NCBI GenBank assembly: GCA_002354655.1
Contig: DELY01000009.1
Span: forward strand, 29,984-79,963
Direction of reading: 5' to 3'
DNA: 49,980 nucleotides
Source of the DNA: Pseudomonas sp. UBA2684
Lineage (GTDB): Bacteria; Pseudomonadota; Gammaproteobacteria; Pseudomonadales; Pseudomonadaceae
Below the pieces are notes generated by a model, which was not told the DNA's origin, searched no databases, and was given only the letters and a program-made list of their open reading frames with translations. The position numbers were made by a program, and so were the translations under genes. Position 1 is the first letter of the stretch, and each line of letters opens with the position of its first letter. Shown here in pieces: positions 1-8,975 of the stretch.

Positions 1-1
1 G

Positions 2-469
2 CTCATCGCACCCGCCCCGATCGGCTGGTGGCCGCCCGCCCCCGGTTGGTGGCTGCTCGCAGTGTTGCTGGCGCTGCTGCTCTGGTGGCTCCCCCGACTG
101 CTCAAACGCCTGCCACGCAAGGCCCGCTCAAACGACCGCGAACAGACCCTGGAGCCGCTGCGTCAGGCCGCCCTTAATGAGCTTGAGCAGCTGCGCAAAC
201 CCTACGACGGCGTACCCGCCGGGCTGTGGCTGCAACAGCTCAACGGGGTGCTCAAACGCCTGTGCCGGCAACGCTACCCGGAAAGCCACAGCCACACGCT
301 GAGCAGCCGTGCCTGGCTGGCGTTTCTCGACAGCCGCTGCCCGGCGGCGGGGCTGACCCGCTGGATGATCCTGGTCGAAGGCGCCTACCGCCCGCACTGC
401 ACCCTCGACGACAAAGCCATCGAAGGGCTGCATCAGGCCGTGGCCATCTGGATTCGCAAACATGTTTGA
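2..469 (+). CDS. DUF4381 family protein of the Bat operon (5' end outside window)
   Basis: The open frame runs in from the left edge, so the N-terminus is missing. The visible part starts with a Trp/Pro-rich stretch (GWWPPAPGWW) that leads into a single membrane segment (LLAVLLALLLWWL), followed by a basic, cytoplasmic helical region of about 120 residues. This is the usual DUF4381 layout: a short membrane-anchored protein found between the DUF58 protein and the VWA proteins of MoxR/Bat operons. Its biochemical role is not known. Its stop overlaps the start of the next gene by 8 bp, so it is translated as part of the same operon. Family assignment rests on motif and context; an internal ATG at 62 is too late to be the true start. 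Confidence 0.8.
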   Translation, partial: LIAPAPIGWWPPAPGWWLLAVLLALLLWWLPRLLKRLPRKARSNDREQTLEPLRQAALNELEQLRKPYDGVPAGLWLQQLNGVLKRLCRQRYPESHSHTLSSRAWLAFLDSRCPAAGLTRWMILVEGAYRPHCTLDDKAIEGLHQAVAIWIRKHV

Positions 470-1493
470 ATTCACCTGGCCCTGGCTGTTCTTGCTCGCC
501 CCGCTGCCCTGGCTACTGCGCCTGGTGCTGCCGGTTGCGGACAGCGGCGAAGCAGCCTTGAAAGTCGGCTTCCTCAACGAACTGGAGGGGCTGGCGGGAC
601 GCCGCGCCCGCGCCAACTTGCCGGCCTGGCGCCAACAAGCGCCGTTCGCCTTGCTCTGGTTGCTGCTGCTGTGCGCCAGTGCACGCCCGGAGTGGGTCGG
701 CGAGCCGTTGCCGTTACCCGCCAGCGGCCGCGACCTGCTGGTCGCCGTGGACGTCTCCGGCTCGATGGATTACGCCGACATGCGCTGGGAAGACCAGGAA
801 GTCAGCCGCCTGACCCTGGTCAAACACCTGCTCGGCGACTTCATCGAAGACCGCCAGGGCGACCGCGTCGGCCTGATCCTGTTCGGCAGCCAGGCCTATC
901 TGCAAGCACCACTGACCTTCGACCGCAAAACCGTGCGCACCTGGCTGGATGAAGCGCTGATCGGCATCGCCGGGAAAAACACCGCGATTGGCGATGCCAT
1001 TGGTCTGGCGGTCAAACGCCTGCGCCAGCGCCCAGCGGATAGCCGCGTGCTGGTGCTGGTCACCGATGGCGCGAACACCGGCGGTGAGATCGAGCCGATG
1101 ACCGCCGCGCGCCTGGCGGCCGAAGAAGGGGTGAAAATCTACCCGATCGGCATCGGTGCCGACCCACAACAAAGCGGGGTCATCGGCCTGTTCGGCCTCA
1201 ACCCCGGGCTGGACCTGGATGAACCGACCCTGCGCGCGATCGCCGACCTGACCGGAGGCGAGTACTTCCGGGCGCGCGACAGCGAAGAACTGCAAACCAT
1301 CGACGCCAGCCTCGACCGCCTGGAGCCGGTGGCCCAGCAACCGACCCTGGCGCGCCCGGCACAGGCGCTGTATCCCTGGCCACTGAGCGCCGCCCTGTTG
1401 CTCAGCCTATTATTGGTGCTGCGCGAACTCTGGCCGCAACTGCAACAGCAGCTACGCGGCCTACTCCCGCGCATCTGGCGGAGGCAGCCATGA
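462..1493 (+). CDS. BatA-like von Willebrand factor A protein, membrane anchored
   Basis: A 343-aa protein with two hydrophobic segments near the N-terminus (about residues 8-25 and 60-72), a VWA domain (about 90-285) and a C-terminal membrane segment (about 307-325). The MIDAS metal site is intact: DVSGSM at 97-102, a Thr in the KNTAIGD segment, and the Asp in VTDGAN. VWA proteins of this kind are thought to work with MoxR AAA+ ATPases on envelope or metal-dependent complexes; in Bacteroides and Leptospira Bat proteins are linked to stress tolerance. The start overlaps the DUF4381 gene by 8 bp and the stop overlaps the next VWA gene by 4 bp (ATGA), so this is a tight operon. Exact substrate is unknown. 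Confidence 0.9.
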   Translation: MFEFTWPWLFLLAPLPWLLRLVLPVADSGEAALKVGFLNELEGLAGRRARANLPAWRQQAPFALLWLLLLCASARPEWVGEPLPLPASGRDLLVAVDVSGSMDYADMRWEDQEVSRLTLVKHLLGDFIEDRQGDRVGLILFGSQAYLQAPLTFDRKTVRTWLDEALIGIAGKNTAIGDAIGLAVKRLRQRPADSRVLVLVTDGANTGGEIEPMTAARLAAEEGVKIYPIGIGADPQQSGVIGLFGLNPGLDLDEPTLRAIADLTGGEYFRARDSEELQTIDASLDRLEPVAQQPTLARPAQALYPWPLSAALLLSLLLVLRELWPQLQQQLRGLLPRIWRRQP

Positions 1494-3244
1494 CCGAACA
1501 CACGCTGCTCGCACTCTGGCCCCACTGGCTGCGGCCTTACTGGCTGCTCCTGCTGCCGCTGCTCGGCTGGTTGATCTGGCAGCTTTGGCACCGGGAAAAA
1601 CGCAGTGGACGCTGGCAGCTACTGCTACCGGCGGCGTTTCATGCCGCGCTGCTCAGTGGCGGCCAAGGGCGGGCCAGCCGCTTGCCGTGGATCGCCCTCG
1701 GCCTGGCCTGGTTACTCGCCCTGCTCGCGTTGCTCGGCCCCAGCTGGCAACGGATCGAGCAAAGCAACCTGAAACCGGCCGACCCGCTGGTGGTACTGCT
1801 CGAACTGACCCCCGACATGCTCGCCAGCGACGCCTCGCCCACTCGCCTGGAACACGCCAAACGCAAGCTGCTCGACCTACTCGAAGCGCGCCGCGATGCG
1901 CAAACCGCCATCGTCGTGTTCGCCGGCAGCGCACACACCCTGGTGCCACTGTCCGACGACCTGGCCACCAGCCGCAACCTGCTCGAATCGCTCAAACCCT
2001 CGATCATGCCCGAGCCAGGCCGCCGCGCCGATCTGGCCGTGAGCAAGGGGCTGGAGCTGCTCGAACAAGGCGCCCAAGGCCAGGGCCGACTGTTGCTGAT
2101 CGGCAGCACACTGGATGAACCAGAGCGCCTCGGCATCCGTCAGGCCCTGGGCAAGCGCGGCGAACGCCTGAGCATGCTCGGGATCGGCAGCGCCCAAGGT
2201 GCGCCGATCATTCAGGAAGACGGCGGTTTTCTCAAAGATCAACACGGCGCGATCCTGATTCCACGCCTGGACAGCGCCGGCCTCAGCCGCTTCGCCCAGG
2301 AGCTCGGCGGGCGCTATCGCCAGGCCAGCGTGGACGATCGCGACCTGCGCAGCCTCGGCCTGCTCGATGGGCCGCAGCAATTGCGCAGCGACGGCGAGCA
2401 GACACGCCTGCAAGCCTGGGCCGACCAAGGCCACTGGCTATTGCTGCCGCTGCTGTTACTGGCGGCCTGCGCCGGGCGGCGCGGTTGGTTGTTTTGCCTG
2501 CCGCTGCTCCTGCTGAGCCTGCCGCAGCCCAGCTATGCCGTCGAATTCGCCGACCTCTGGCTGCGCCCGGATCAACAGGGGCAACGCCTGCTCGACGCAC
2601 AACGCCCGGCCGAAGCGGCCCAACGCTTCGACGATGCGCAGTGGCAAGGCCAGGCCCTGTACCAAGCCGGCGACTATGCCAGCGCCGCCGAACGCTTTGC
2701 GCTCGACGACAGCCCGAGCGCGCACTACAACCGCGGCAATGCGCTGGCCCGCAGCAATGAACTGGAAGCCGCAGTGGAGGCCTACAGCCAAGCCCTGGAG
2801 CGTCAACCAGACTTGACTCAGGCGCAGAGCAACAAAGCCCTGGTCGAAGAACTGCTGCGGCAACGCCAGGAGGAACAAGCTCAGCAGCAAGCCGAAAACA
2901 GCGCAGAGGAAAGCTCACCGCCGGCCTCCGAACCACCCAGCGCCGGCCAACCGGGCAGCGAATCCAGCGACCCGACAGCGCCCAGCCAACCCGCGGGCGA
3001 CAGCCAAGAGCCGCCGAAGGCTCCAGCACCTGGCGAGGACAGCGAGACGCCACCCGCCACACCAGGCACCCCTGCGGAGGATGGCAACGGCGAAGAACAG
3101 ATCGCCACAGCCGAAGAAGCCCTGGATGGCGAGCGGCGCCAAGCCTTGGAACAATGGCTGCGACAAATCCCCGATGATCCGGGTGAGTTGCTGCGGCGAA
3201 AATTCTGGTACGAACAGCAACAGCGTCAGGAACAGACCCGATGA
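1490..3244 (+). CDS. BatB/BatC-like VWA plus TPR protein
   Basis: A 584-aa fusion: two N-terminal membrane segments, a VWA-like domain (about residues 95-290), another hydrophobic stretch (about 305-345), TPR units (about 370-450, e.g. HYNRGNALARSNELEAAVEAY), a Gln/Glu/Pro/Ser-rich low-complexity linker (about 455-545) and a conserved C-terminal tail (LEQWLRQIPDDPGELLRRKF). Where a MIDAS DxSxS is expected, the sequence reads LELTPDM, so metal binding by this VWA is doubtful. It starts by ATGA overlap with the BatA-like gene and ends by ATGA overlap with BatD. The combined VWA-TPR form corresponds to BatB and BatC fused. Role is inferred: a scaffold working with BatA and MoxR. Confidence 0.87.
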   Translation: MTEHTLLALWPHWLRPYWLLLLPLLGWLIWQLWHREKRSGRWQLLLPAAFHAALLSGGQGRASRLPWIALGLAWLLALLALLGPSWQRIEQSNLKPADPLVVLLELTPDMLASDASPTRLEHAKRKLLDLLEARRDAQTAIVVFAGSAHTLVPLSDDLATSRNLLESLKPSIMPEPGRRADLAVSKGLELLEQGAQGQGRLLLIGSTLDEPERLGIRQALGKRGERLSMLGIGSAQGAPIIQEDGGFLKDQHGAILIPRLDSAGLSRFAQELGGRYRQASVDDRDLRSLGLLDGPQQLRSDGEQTRLQAWADQGHWLLLPLLLLAACAGRRGWLFCLPLLLLSLPQPSYAVEFADLWLRPDQQGQRLLDAQRPAEAAQRFDDAQWQGQALYQAGDYASAAERFALDDSPSAHYNRGNALARSNELEAAVEAYSQALERQPDLTQAQSNKALVEELLRQRQEEQAQQQAENSAEESSPPASEPPSAGQPGSESSDPTAPSQPAGDSQEPPKAPAPGEDSETPPATPGTPAEDGNGEEQIATAEEALDGERRQALEQWLRQIPDDPGELLRRKFWYEQQQRQEQTR

Positions 3245-4884
3245 CCCGCCTGCTCTGCACCCTTCTCCTCGGCTTGCTCGCACTGCAAGCCAGCGCCCAG
3301 GGGTTTAATGCCAGTGTCGACCGCACACGCCTGAACGCCGGCGAAACCGTCGAGCTGATTCTCGAATCGGACGATGTCACCCTGTTCGGCAAGCCGGACT
3401 TGAGCCCGCTCAACCAGTTGTTCGAGGTGATCGGCACGCGCCAGGTCAACCGGCTGACCACTCTGGACGGCGAATCGCGCGCAACCACCCGCTGGATCGT
3501 CACCCTGCAGCCGAAACAGAGCGGCTACGTGGTGGTGCCCCCGATCAACCTGGGCGACCTGCAAACCCTGCCGCTCACCCTGCATGTGCAAGAAAACAGC
3601 GCCAGCGCAGCGGACAACCAGCTGGCGCCGGTGTTCATCGACGCCAGCCTGGATCAGGAAAGCGTCTACGTGCAGGCGCAAAGCGTCCTGACCCTGCGCA
3701 TCTACCATTCCGTCTCGCTGTACGACGACAGCAGCCTGACCCCGCTGGAAATGCCCGAAGCACGTATTGAATCGCTCGGCGAACCACGCACCTACGAAAA
3801 AGACATCAACGGCATCCGCCATGGCGTGATCGAACTGCGCTATGCGATTTTCCCGCAACAAAGCGGCGAACTGACCATCCCGGCCCAGGTGTTCAGCGCC
3901 ACCCTGGTCGAGCGCTCGCGCAGCAACGACTACACCCCGTTCGGCCCGCGCCCCGGCAAAGTAACCCGGGTGAAATCCCCGGAAATCCCACTGACGGTAA
4001 AAGCCAAACCCGCCAGCTACCCCAGCAATGTTCCCTGGCTGCCCGCACGCGCCCTAAGCCTGGCGGAAACCTGGAGCCCGGAGCCAGAACAGGCCAAAGT
4101 CGGCGACTCGTTGACCCGCAGCCTGCTGCTCAAGGTCGACGGCCTCTCCAGCGCCCAGCTGCCGCCCTTGCCCGCCACCGATGTCGAAGGTCTGCGGCGC
4201 TACCCGGATCAACCGCAACTGGCCAATCAGACCAGCGAGCGCGGCATGATCGGCAGCCGCGAAGAGCGCGAAGCACTGGTGGCCAATCGCGCGGGCCAGT
4301 TCGCATTGCCCGCGGTCGAGGTGGTCTGGTGGAACACCCACGACGACCGCCTGGAGCGCACCAGCCTGCCAGCCCGCAGCCTCGATGTCGCCCTCAACCC
4401 CAGCTTGACGATCGAACCCATCGCCGCTGAAACGCCGTCATTGCCCAGCGTGCAAGGGGCGCCACTGTGGCCATGGCAATTGAGCAGTGCGTTGCTGACA
4501 CTCACCACCTTGCTAGGCTTTGGACTGTGGTGGCACGCCCGCCGGCAACCGGCGATTCTGCGCGCCGCGCAAACCGGACCTAGCCCGCGCACGCTGCTCG
4601 ACGACCTCAAGCGCGCCTGCCTGGCCAATGACTCCCTGACCACACGCCATGCACTCGACGCCTGGGCGCGGCAACAGCCGGAAACCCTGGCGGACATGGC
4701 GGCCCGCTTCGTGCCGCTGTCCGATGCCCTCGACGGCCTGAACGGCACGCTGTACAGCGAAACCGGCCAACAATGGCAGGGCGAAGACCTCTGGCGCGCA
4801 ATTCGCACCCTCCCCGCCGCCCAGACCGTCGAAGGCGGCGCCCCCCAAGAAACCAGCCCGCTGCCGCCGCTTTATCCGCGCTGA
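3241..4884 (+). CDS. BatD family protein (oxygen tolerance domain)
   Basis: A 547-aa protein with an N-terminal signal sequence (MTRLLCTLLLGLLALQASAQ), a long beta-rich periplasmic region and one C-terminal membrane helix around residues 411-430 (WPWQLSSALLTLTTLLGFGLW), then about 115 cytoplasmic residues. This is the BatD arrangement. BatD proteins are exported partners of VWA/TPR Bat proteins; their molecular activity is not established. It starts with an ATGA overlap with the VWA-TPR gene and is the last gene of the operon. No good intrinsic terminator follows directly; the first strong hairpins are over 300 bp downstream and are shared with the convergent transporter gene. Confidence 0.88.
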   Translation: MTRLLCTLLLGLLALQASAQGFNASVDRTRLNAGETVELILESDDVTLFGKPDLSPLNQLFEVIGTRQVNRLTTLDGESRATTRWIVTLQPKQSGYVVVPPINLGDLQTLPLTLHVQENSASAADNQLAPVFIDASLDQESVYVQAQSVLTLRIYHSVSLYDDSSLTPLEMPEARIESLGEPRTYEKDINGIRHGVIELRYAIFPQQSGELTIPAQVFSATLVERSRSNDYTPFGPRPGKVTRVKSPEIPLTVKAKPASYPSNVPWLPARALSLAETWSPEPEQAKVGDSLTRSLLLKVDGLSSAQLPPLPATDVEGLRRYPDQPQLANQTSERGMIGSREEREALVANRAGQFALPAVEVVWWNTHDDRLERTSLPARSLDVALNPSLTIEPIAAETPSLPSVQGAPLWPWQLSSALLTLTTLLGFGLWWHARRQPAILRAAQTGPSPRTLLDDLKRACLANDSLTTRHALDAWARQQPETLADMAARFVPLSDALDGLNGTLYSETGQQWQGEDLWRAIRTLPAAQTVEGGAPQETSPLPPLYPR

Positions 4885-5204
4885 CACTCATTCAGAGCGG
4901 CAAAATCTGACTGGCAACTGCCACGCACAACTTCGGGCCCAGAACGATCTACGCTGCCGATGTGTTGCGAGCGTTTTTGTCTTGTCTCGGCACTCTCGCC
5001 TAGGTTGTTCAACGCGCCACAGCCCGCCGCCCCTGCAAAGCTATGACGTACAACGTTGCGTGGGCATGCGTCTTCACCTGGCAGCAGGCTGGCGTAAATG
5101 CGCCCCACGAAGACTCGTCCACCCTGCCACACCTGAGCATTTGTAGCTGGAAACGCCTCACTGCCGATCAACGCTAGCGCGATGATGGGATCGACGAAAA
5201 CAAA
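4885..5204. other. Intergenic stretch without a recognisable gene
   Basis: About 320 bp between the convergent batD and MMPL transporter genes. I see no coding region with a ribosome binding site or family resemblance, no tRNA and no repeat. The frame that stays open on the minus strand (to about 5171) looks like chance. Confidence 0.6.
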
Positions 5205-5237
5205 ACACCCTGCGAAAGCAGGGCTCTCGCAGGGTGT
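5205..5237 (-). terminator. Intrinsic terminator of the MMPL transporter operon
   Basis: An 11-bp perfect inverted repeat, ACACCCTGCGA at 5205-5215 and TCGCAGGGTGT at 5227-5237. Read on the minus strand the hairpin is followed by TTTTGTTTTCG, a typical U-rich tail. It lies about 50 bp past the transporter stop codon. Confidence 0.8.
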
Positions 5238-5243
5238 CGGGTG

Positions 5244-5264
5244 AACCGCGGCCAGGCCGCGGTT
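5244..5264. terminator. Second hairpin between convergent genes, possible bidirectional terminator
   Basis: AACCGCGGCC at 5244-5253 pairs with GGCCGCGGTT at 5255-5264 (the innermost bases form the loop). It is followed on the plus strand by TTTGC and preceded by GCAAAA on the minus strand, so it could serve the plus-strand bat operon or back up the adjacent terminator. Confidence 0.55.
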
Positions 5265-5289
5265 TTTGCTGTCGTTGCTGCGCCCTGAG

Positions 5290-7668
5290 TTAGTGGGCGA
5301 ACATCGAGTTACTAGCTTTGCCCGCCAGTTTCTCGGGTTTGATCAAGAAGCGCGCCAGGGCCGGCAGCAGCCAGAGGGCGCCGAACATGTTGACGATGAA
5401 CATGAAGGTCAGCATCAGGCCCATGTCCGCCTGGAACTTGATCGCCGAGAAGATCCACGTGGCAACCCCGATCGCCAGGCACAAGCCGGTGAACAGCACG
5501 GCTTTACCGGTGGACTTCAGCGTCTGGTAGTAGGCCTCCTGCAACGGCAACCCAGCACGCAGGAAGCTTTCCATACGGCTGTAGATATAGATGCCGTAAT
5601 CGACACCAATGCCCACGCCCAGGGCGATCACCGGCAAGGTGGCGACCTTGACGCCGATACCCAGGAACGCCATCAGCGCATTACCCAGGATCGAGGTGAG
5701 GATCAGCGGCAGCACGATACAAATGGTCGCGGCAAACGAGCGGAAGGTGATCATGCACATCACACCCACGCACAGGTAAACCAGAACCAGAATGAGCAAC
5801 TCGGACTTGCCGATCACCTCGTTGGTGGCCGCTTCGATACCCGCGTTACCGGCCGCCAGCAAGAACTCCAGACCGTCCTTGTTGTTCTCGGCAGCGAAGG
5901 CCTGAACCTCGGCAACCGCGCGCTTGAGCGTCTCGGCTTTGTGGTCCTGGAGGAACACCAGCACCGGCGCCACGGAGCAATCGGCGTTGTACAGGCCATC
6001 GGCACGGGCGATCGAATTGTTCAGCACGTCCTGGTTACGCGACAGGGTTTCCCACTTCAGGTTGCCCTCGTTCATCCCTTTGATCACCTGGCGCGACACG
6101 CTGACCATGGAGATCGCCGATTGCACACCAGGCGTGTTCTCCATCTTCCACATCAGCTCATCCATGGCGGCCAGGGTTTCGAACGTCGAACAGCCTTCCG
6201 GTGCAGTCTTGACCATCACCACCAGCACGTCGGAACTGGTCGAGTAGTTCCTGATGACGAAATCGTTGTCCTGGTTGTAGCGCGAATCCGGACGCAGCTC
6301 CGGCGCACCCTGATCGAGGTCGCCGATCTGCAGGTGTTGCTGCTGGTACCAGAAACCACCTACGCCGGCCGCCAGGGCGATAACCACCGAGATCGGCGCC
6401 ACAACGGGATGGGCGAAGTTGGACAGCAAGCGCCAGAACGGGTGATCGCGCACGGCATCGCGCTTGCTGCGCTCGATCGCTTTCTTGCTGATGCCGACAT
6501 AGGAGATTGCCACCGGCAGCAGGATCAGGTTGGTGAACACGATGACCGCGACACCGATGGATGCACCGATGGCCAGTTCGCGAATGACCCCGATGTCGAT
6601 CAACAGCAAGGTGATGAAGCCCACGGCGTCGGCCAGAATCGCGATCATCCCCGGCAGGAACAGTTGGCGGAAGGTGCGCCGCGCCGCCATCAGGGAGTTC
6701 TCGGCTTCGCTCGACTGCAGGGCGATACCGTTGATTTTCTGCACCCCGTGAGAGATGCCGATGGCAAAGATCAGGAACGGCACCAGCATTGAGTACGGGT
6801 CGAGCCCGAAGCCCACGGTGTGCATCAAGCCCAGCTGCCAACCCACCGCAATCAGGGTGGTGAACAGCACGGCGATGGTGCTGCGGATACACCAGGTGAA
6901 CCAGTACAGCAGGACAAAGGTGATCAGCAAGGCGACGGCGAAGAACATCACCACCATGATCAGACCATCGATCAGGTCGCCGACTTTCTTGGCGAAACCG
7001 ATGATGTGCACCTGAACATTAGGGTTTTGCGCCTGGTACTTCTCGCGGATCTTCTCTTCCAACTGGTGGGAGAATTCTTGGTAGTCCAGCTTGATCAGCT
7101 TGCCCTGATCGTTGGGGTCCGGGTAGGACTCCAACAGCGGCACGTCGACGATGCTCGACTTGAAGTTGTTCGCCACCAAACGACCGATTTGCCCGGACTT
7201 GAGCACGTTACTGCGCAATTCCTCGATGCTGCCTGGGCTACCGTCGTACGTCTGCGGAATCACTTCACCACCGGCAAAGCCCTCCTCGGTCACTTCGGTC
7301 CAGCGCACGCTGGGGCTCCACAGCGACTTCAGACCGGAACGGTCGACACCAGGAATGTAGAACACTTCGTCGTTGATCTGACGCAGCGTCTCCATATATT
7401 CCTGGGTGAAAATGTCGCCCTCTTTAGCCTCCACCGAGATGCGCACGGTGTTGCCGAGGTTAGCCAGATCGTTGCGGTGCTCCATCATCTTCTGGATGAA
7501 GGGATGGGTCAGGGGAATCATCTTCTCGAAGCTGGTCGACGGGCGCACCTGAGTGGCCTGGAAGAACAGGAAGATGCTGACCAGCAGGCAGATCAGAATG
7601 ACCGCAGGGCGGTTGTTGAAAATCAGACGCTCGAGAAAACTCGCCTTGTCCTGGTGATGGTTACTCAT
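5290..7668 (-). CDS. MMPL/RND-family transporter
   Basis: A 792-aa integral membrane protein with the MMPL/SSD-type plan: a first membrane helix near residues 22-42, a large periplasmic loop, five more helices, then the same pattern repeated. The second repeat carries GIGVDYGIYIYSR, the proton-relay type motif; the equivalent place in the first repeat reads FAIGISHGVQKIN, with no Asp. Proteins of this group move hydrophobic molecules such as lipids or sterol-like compounds, usually by proton motive force; the substrate here is unknown. ATG at 7668 is preferred to the TTG one codon upstream. It is the last gene of a module with YCF48-like, DUF1329 and DUF1302 proteins, 19 bp after the YCF48-like gene. 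Confidence 0.88.
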   Translation of the reverse strand: MSNHHQDKASFLERLIFNNRPAVILICLLVSIFLFFQATQVRPSTSFEKMIPLTHPFIQKMMEHRNDLANLGNTVRISVEAKEGDIFTQEYMETLRQINDEVFYIPGVDRSGLKSLWSPSVRWTEVTEEGFAGGEVIPQTYDGSPGSIEELRSNVLKSGQIGRLVANNFKSSIVDVPLLESYPDPNDQGKLIKLDYQEFSHQLEEKIREKYQAQNPNVQVHIIGFAKKVGDLIDGLIMVVMFFAVALLITFVLLYWFTWCIRSTIAVLFTTLIAVGWQLGLMHTVGFGLDPYSMLVPFLIFAIGISHGVQKINGIALQSSEAENSLMAARRTFRQLFLPGMIAILADAVGFITLLLIDIGVIRELAIGASIGVAVIVFTNLILLPVAISYVGISKKAIERSKRDAVRDHPFWRLLSNFAHPVVAPISVVIALAAGVGGFWYQQQHLQIGDLDQGAPELRPDSRYNQDNDFVIRNYSTSSDVLVVMVKTAPEGCSTFETLAAMDELMWKMENTPGVQSAISMVSVSRQVIKGMNEGNLKWETLSRNQDVLNNSIARADGLYNADCSVAPVLVFLQDHKAETLKRAVAEVQAFAAENNKDGLEFLLAAGNAGIEAATNEVIGKSELLILVLVYLCVGVMCMITFRSFAATICIVLPLILTSILGNALMAFLGIGVKVATLPVIALGVGIGVDYGIYIYSRMESFLRAGLPLQEAYYQTLKSTGKAVLFTGLCLAIGVATWIFSAIKFQADMGLMLTFMFIVNMFGALWLLPALARFLIKPEKLAGKASNSMFAH

Positions 7669-7687
7669 CAAACACTACCCCAGCTTG

Positions 7688-8779
7688 TTATTGTTGGCCC
7701 AGCTTGGCGCCAGTCGGCGAGGAAACATGCACACCGCCCTGCCCCACGAGGATCAGGCGACCATCATCATCCGCAGTCACGCCTGCCAAAGACAAACGAT
7801 CGGAACGATTCAGCACGCTGAAGGTGCGGCCGTTGTCGGTGCTCTTGAGCACGCTGCCACCATGGCCAACGACTACGATGGTGCCGTCGGCCAACAACTT
7901 ACCGTCAGCCAGACCGAACTCCAGCGGACCGTTGTTTGGAGTCTCTAGCACGATCTGCTCCCAACTCGTGCCAAAATCGGCAGAGCGGAATAGGTGACCA
8001 CGCAGGCCATAGACCAGCAGGGTGCCAGCTTCTTGGGTGCCCAGCGCACCGAACAGCGAGCCTTCGTATGGGCCTTGGAGGGTTTCCCAGGTCTGCCCCC
8101 AATCGAGCGAACGGAACATGCCGCCCAATTCGCCAACGATAAATAGACCGGAATCCTTGACCTCAACGATAGCGTTCAGGTGATAGCCATCTTCGTTATC
8201 CAGGCGTTCGCTGACGTCTTCCCAATTTGCCCCACCATCAGTGGTTTCCAGCAGGGCACCATAGGCGCCTACGGCATAACCGTTATTGAGATCCTTGAAC
8301 CAGATGCTCAGCAACGGCGCCTCGCGCTCCAGGTCTTCAAATTGCTTGACCCACGTTGCTCCGCCATCTTTGCTGGCGAGAATCTGCGCGTCGTGGCCAA
8401 CCGCCCAGCCATGCTGATCATCGACAAAAAACACGGACGTGAGCATTTGCTTGGTCGGTACTTTGGCCTGCGACCAATTGGCACCGTTGTCATCGGAATA
8501 AAGGATATGACCACGATCACCCACTGCGATCAGGCGTTTGCCAACCTTAGTGACATCCAGGAGCAGGCTTTCCAGCGCCTTGGGCGACTCAATGGCATAA
8601 CTGGCAGCTGAATCGGTGGCGGCTTGCGCATGCAGTGGCGCAACGGTCAAAGTCAGAATGGATAGCACACTGCACAGCGAGAGCGCTTTAGCCAGCGGCG
8701 AGTGGACGCGGAACGCCGGTGCGCGGAACAGTCCCGCGACAGAACCAGCCTGGGTGCGCCGCATGACGGGCTCACTCAT
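7688..8779 (-). CDS. YCF48-like / BNR-repeat exported protein
   Basis: A 363-aa protein with a hydrophobic signal segment (about residues 32-52, ending in HAQAA) followed by repeated blades with the pattern 'S.DGG.TW' or 'S.DNG..W' (e.g. SKDGGATWVKQ, TTDGGANWEDV, SLDWGQTWETL, SADFGTSWEQI, STDNGRTF). This is the YCF48/sortilin-like beta-propeller of photosystem II assembly factors, found in non-photosynthetic bacteria next to MMPL transporters. Role is probably a periplasmic partner of the neighbouring transporter (inference). The ATG at 8779 follows a GGGGGAAGG ribosome binding site. A basic region precedes the hydrophobic segment, so the signal peptide is long. Confidence 0.85.
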   Translation of the reverse strand: MSEPVMRRTQAGSVAGLFRAPAFRVHSPLAKALSLCSVLSILTLTVAPLHAQAATDSAASYAIESPKALESLLLDVTKVGKRLIAVGDRGHILYSDDNGANWSQAKVPTKQMLTSVFFVDDQHGWAVGHDAQILASKDGGATWVKQFEDLEREAPLLSIWFKDLNNGYAVGAYGALLETTDGGANWEDVSERLDNEDGYHLNAIVEVKDSGLFIVGELGGMFRSLDWGQTWETLQGPYEGSLFGALGTQEAGTLLVYGLRGHLFRSADFGTSWEQIVLETPNNGPLEFGLADGKLLADGTIVVVGHGGSVLKSTDNGRTFSVLNRSDRLSLAGVTADDDGRLILVGQGGVHVSSPTGAKLGQQ

Positions 8780-8927
8780 ATACCTTCCCCCTTATTGTTA
8801 TAGGTGGTACTGCCTTGTAGCAGAACCCTATGCTATCGAGCTTTCGAAAGACCTGACAATCGGCGTGACGTTATGTTTTGTTAAGGCAAACCCGCGTGAT
8901 TGACCGGTTATTCGACGGACTAATACG

Positions 8928-8957
8928 AAAAGGCCGCTACTACTGTAGCGGCCTTTT
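8928..8957 (-). terminator. Intrinsic terminator after the DUF1329 gene
   Basis: A 13-bp perfect repeat, AAAAGGCCGCTAC at 8928-8940 and GTAGCGGCCTTTT at 8945-8957, with a 4-base loop. On the minus strand it ends in a T run. It separates DUF1302-DUF1329 from the YCF48-transporter pair, so the latter may have its own promoter in 8780-8927 or depend on readthrough. Confidence 0.85.
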
Positions 8958-8975
8958 GCTCAGACTACATAACGA

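Noticed and set aside
4872-5171. Minus-strand 99-aa ORF after batD
   Set aside because: No ribosome binding site or resemblance to a family, and it overlaps the end of batD.
5266-6792. Long plus-strand ORF of 508 aa
   Set aside because: Complement of the MMPL transporter; His/Gln/Arg-rich shadow product without homology or ribosome site.
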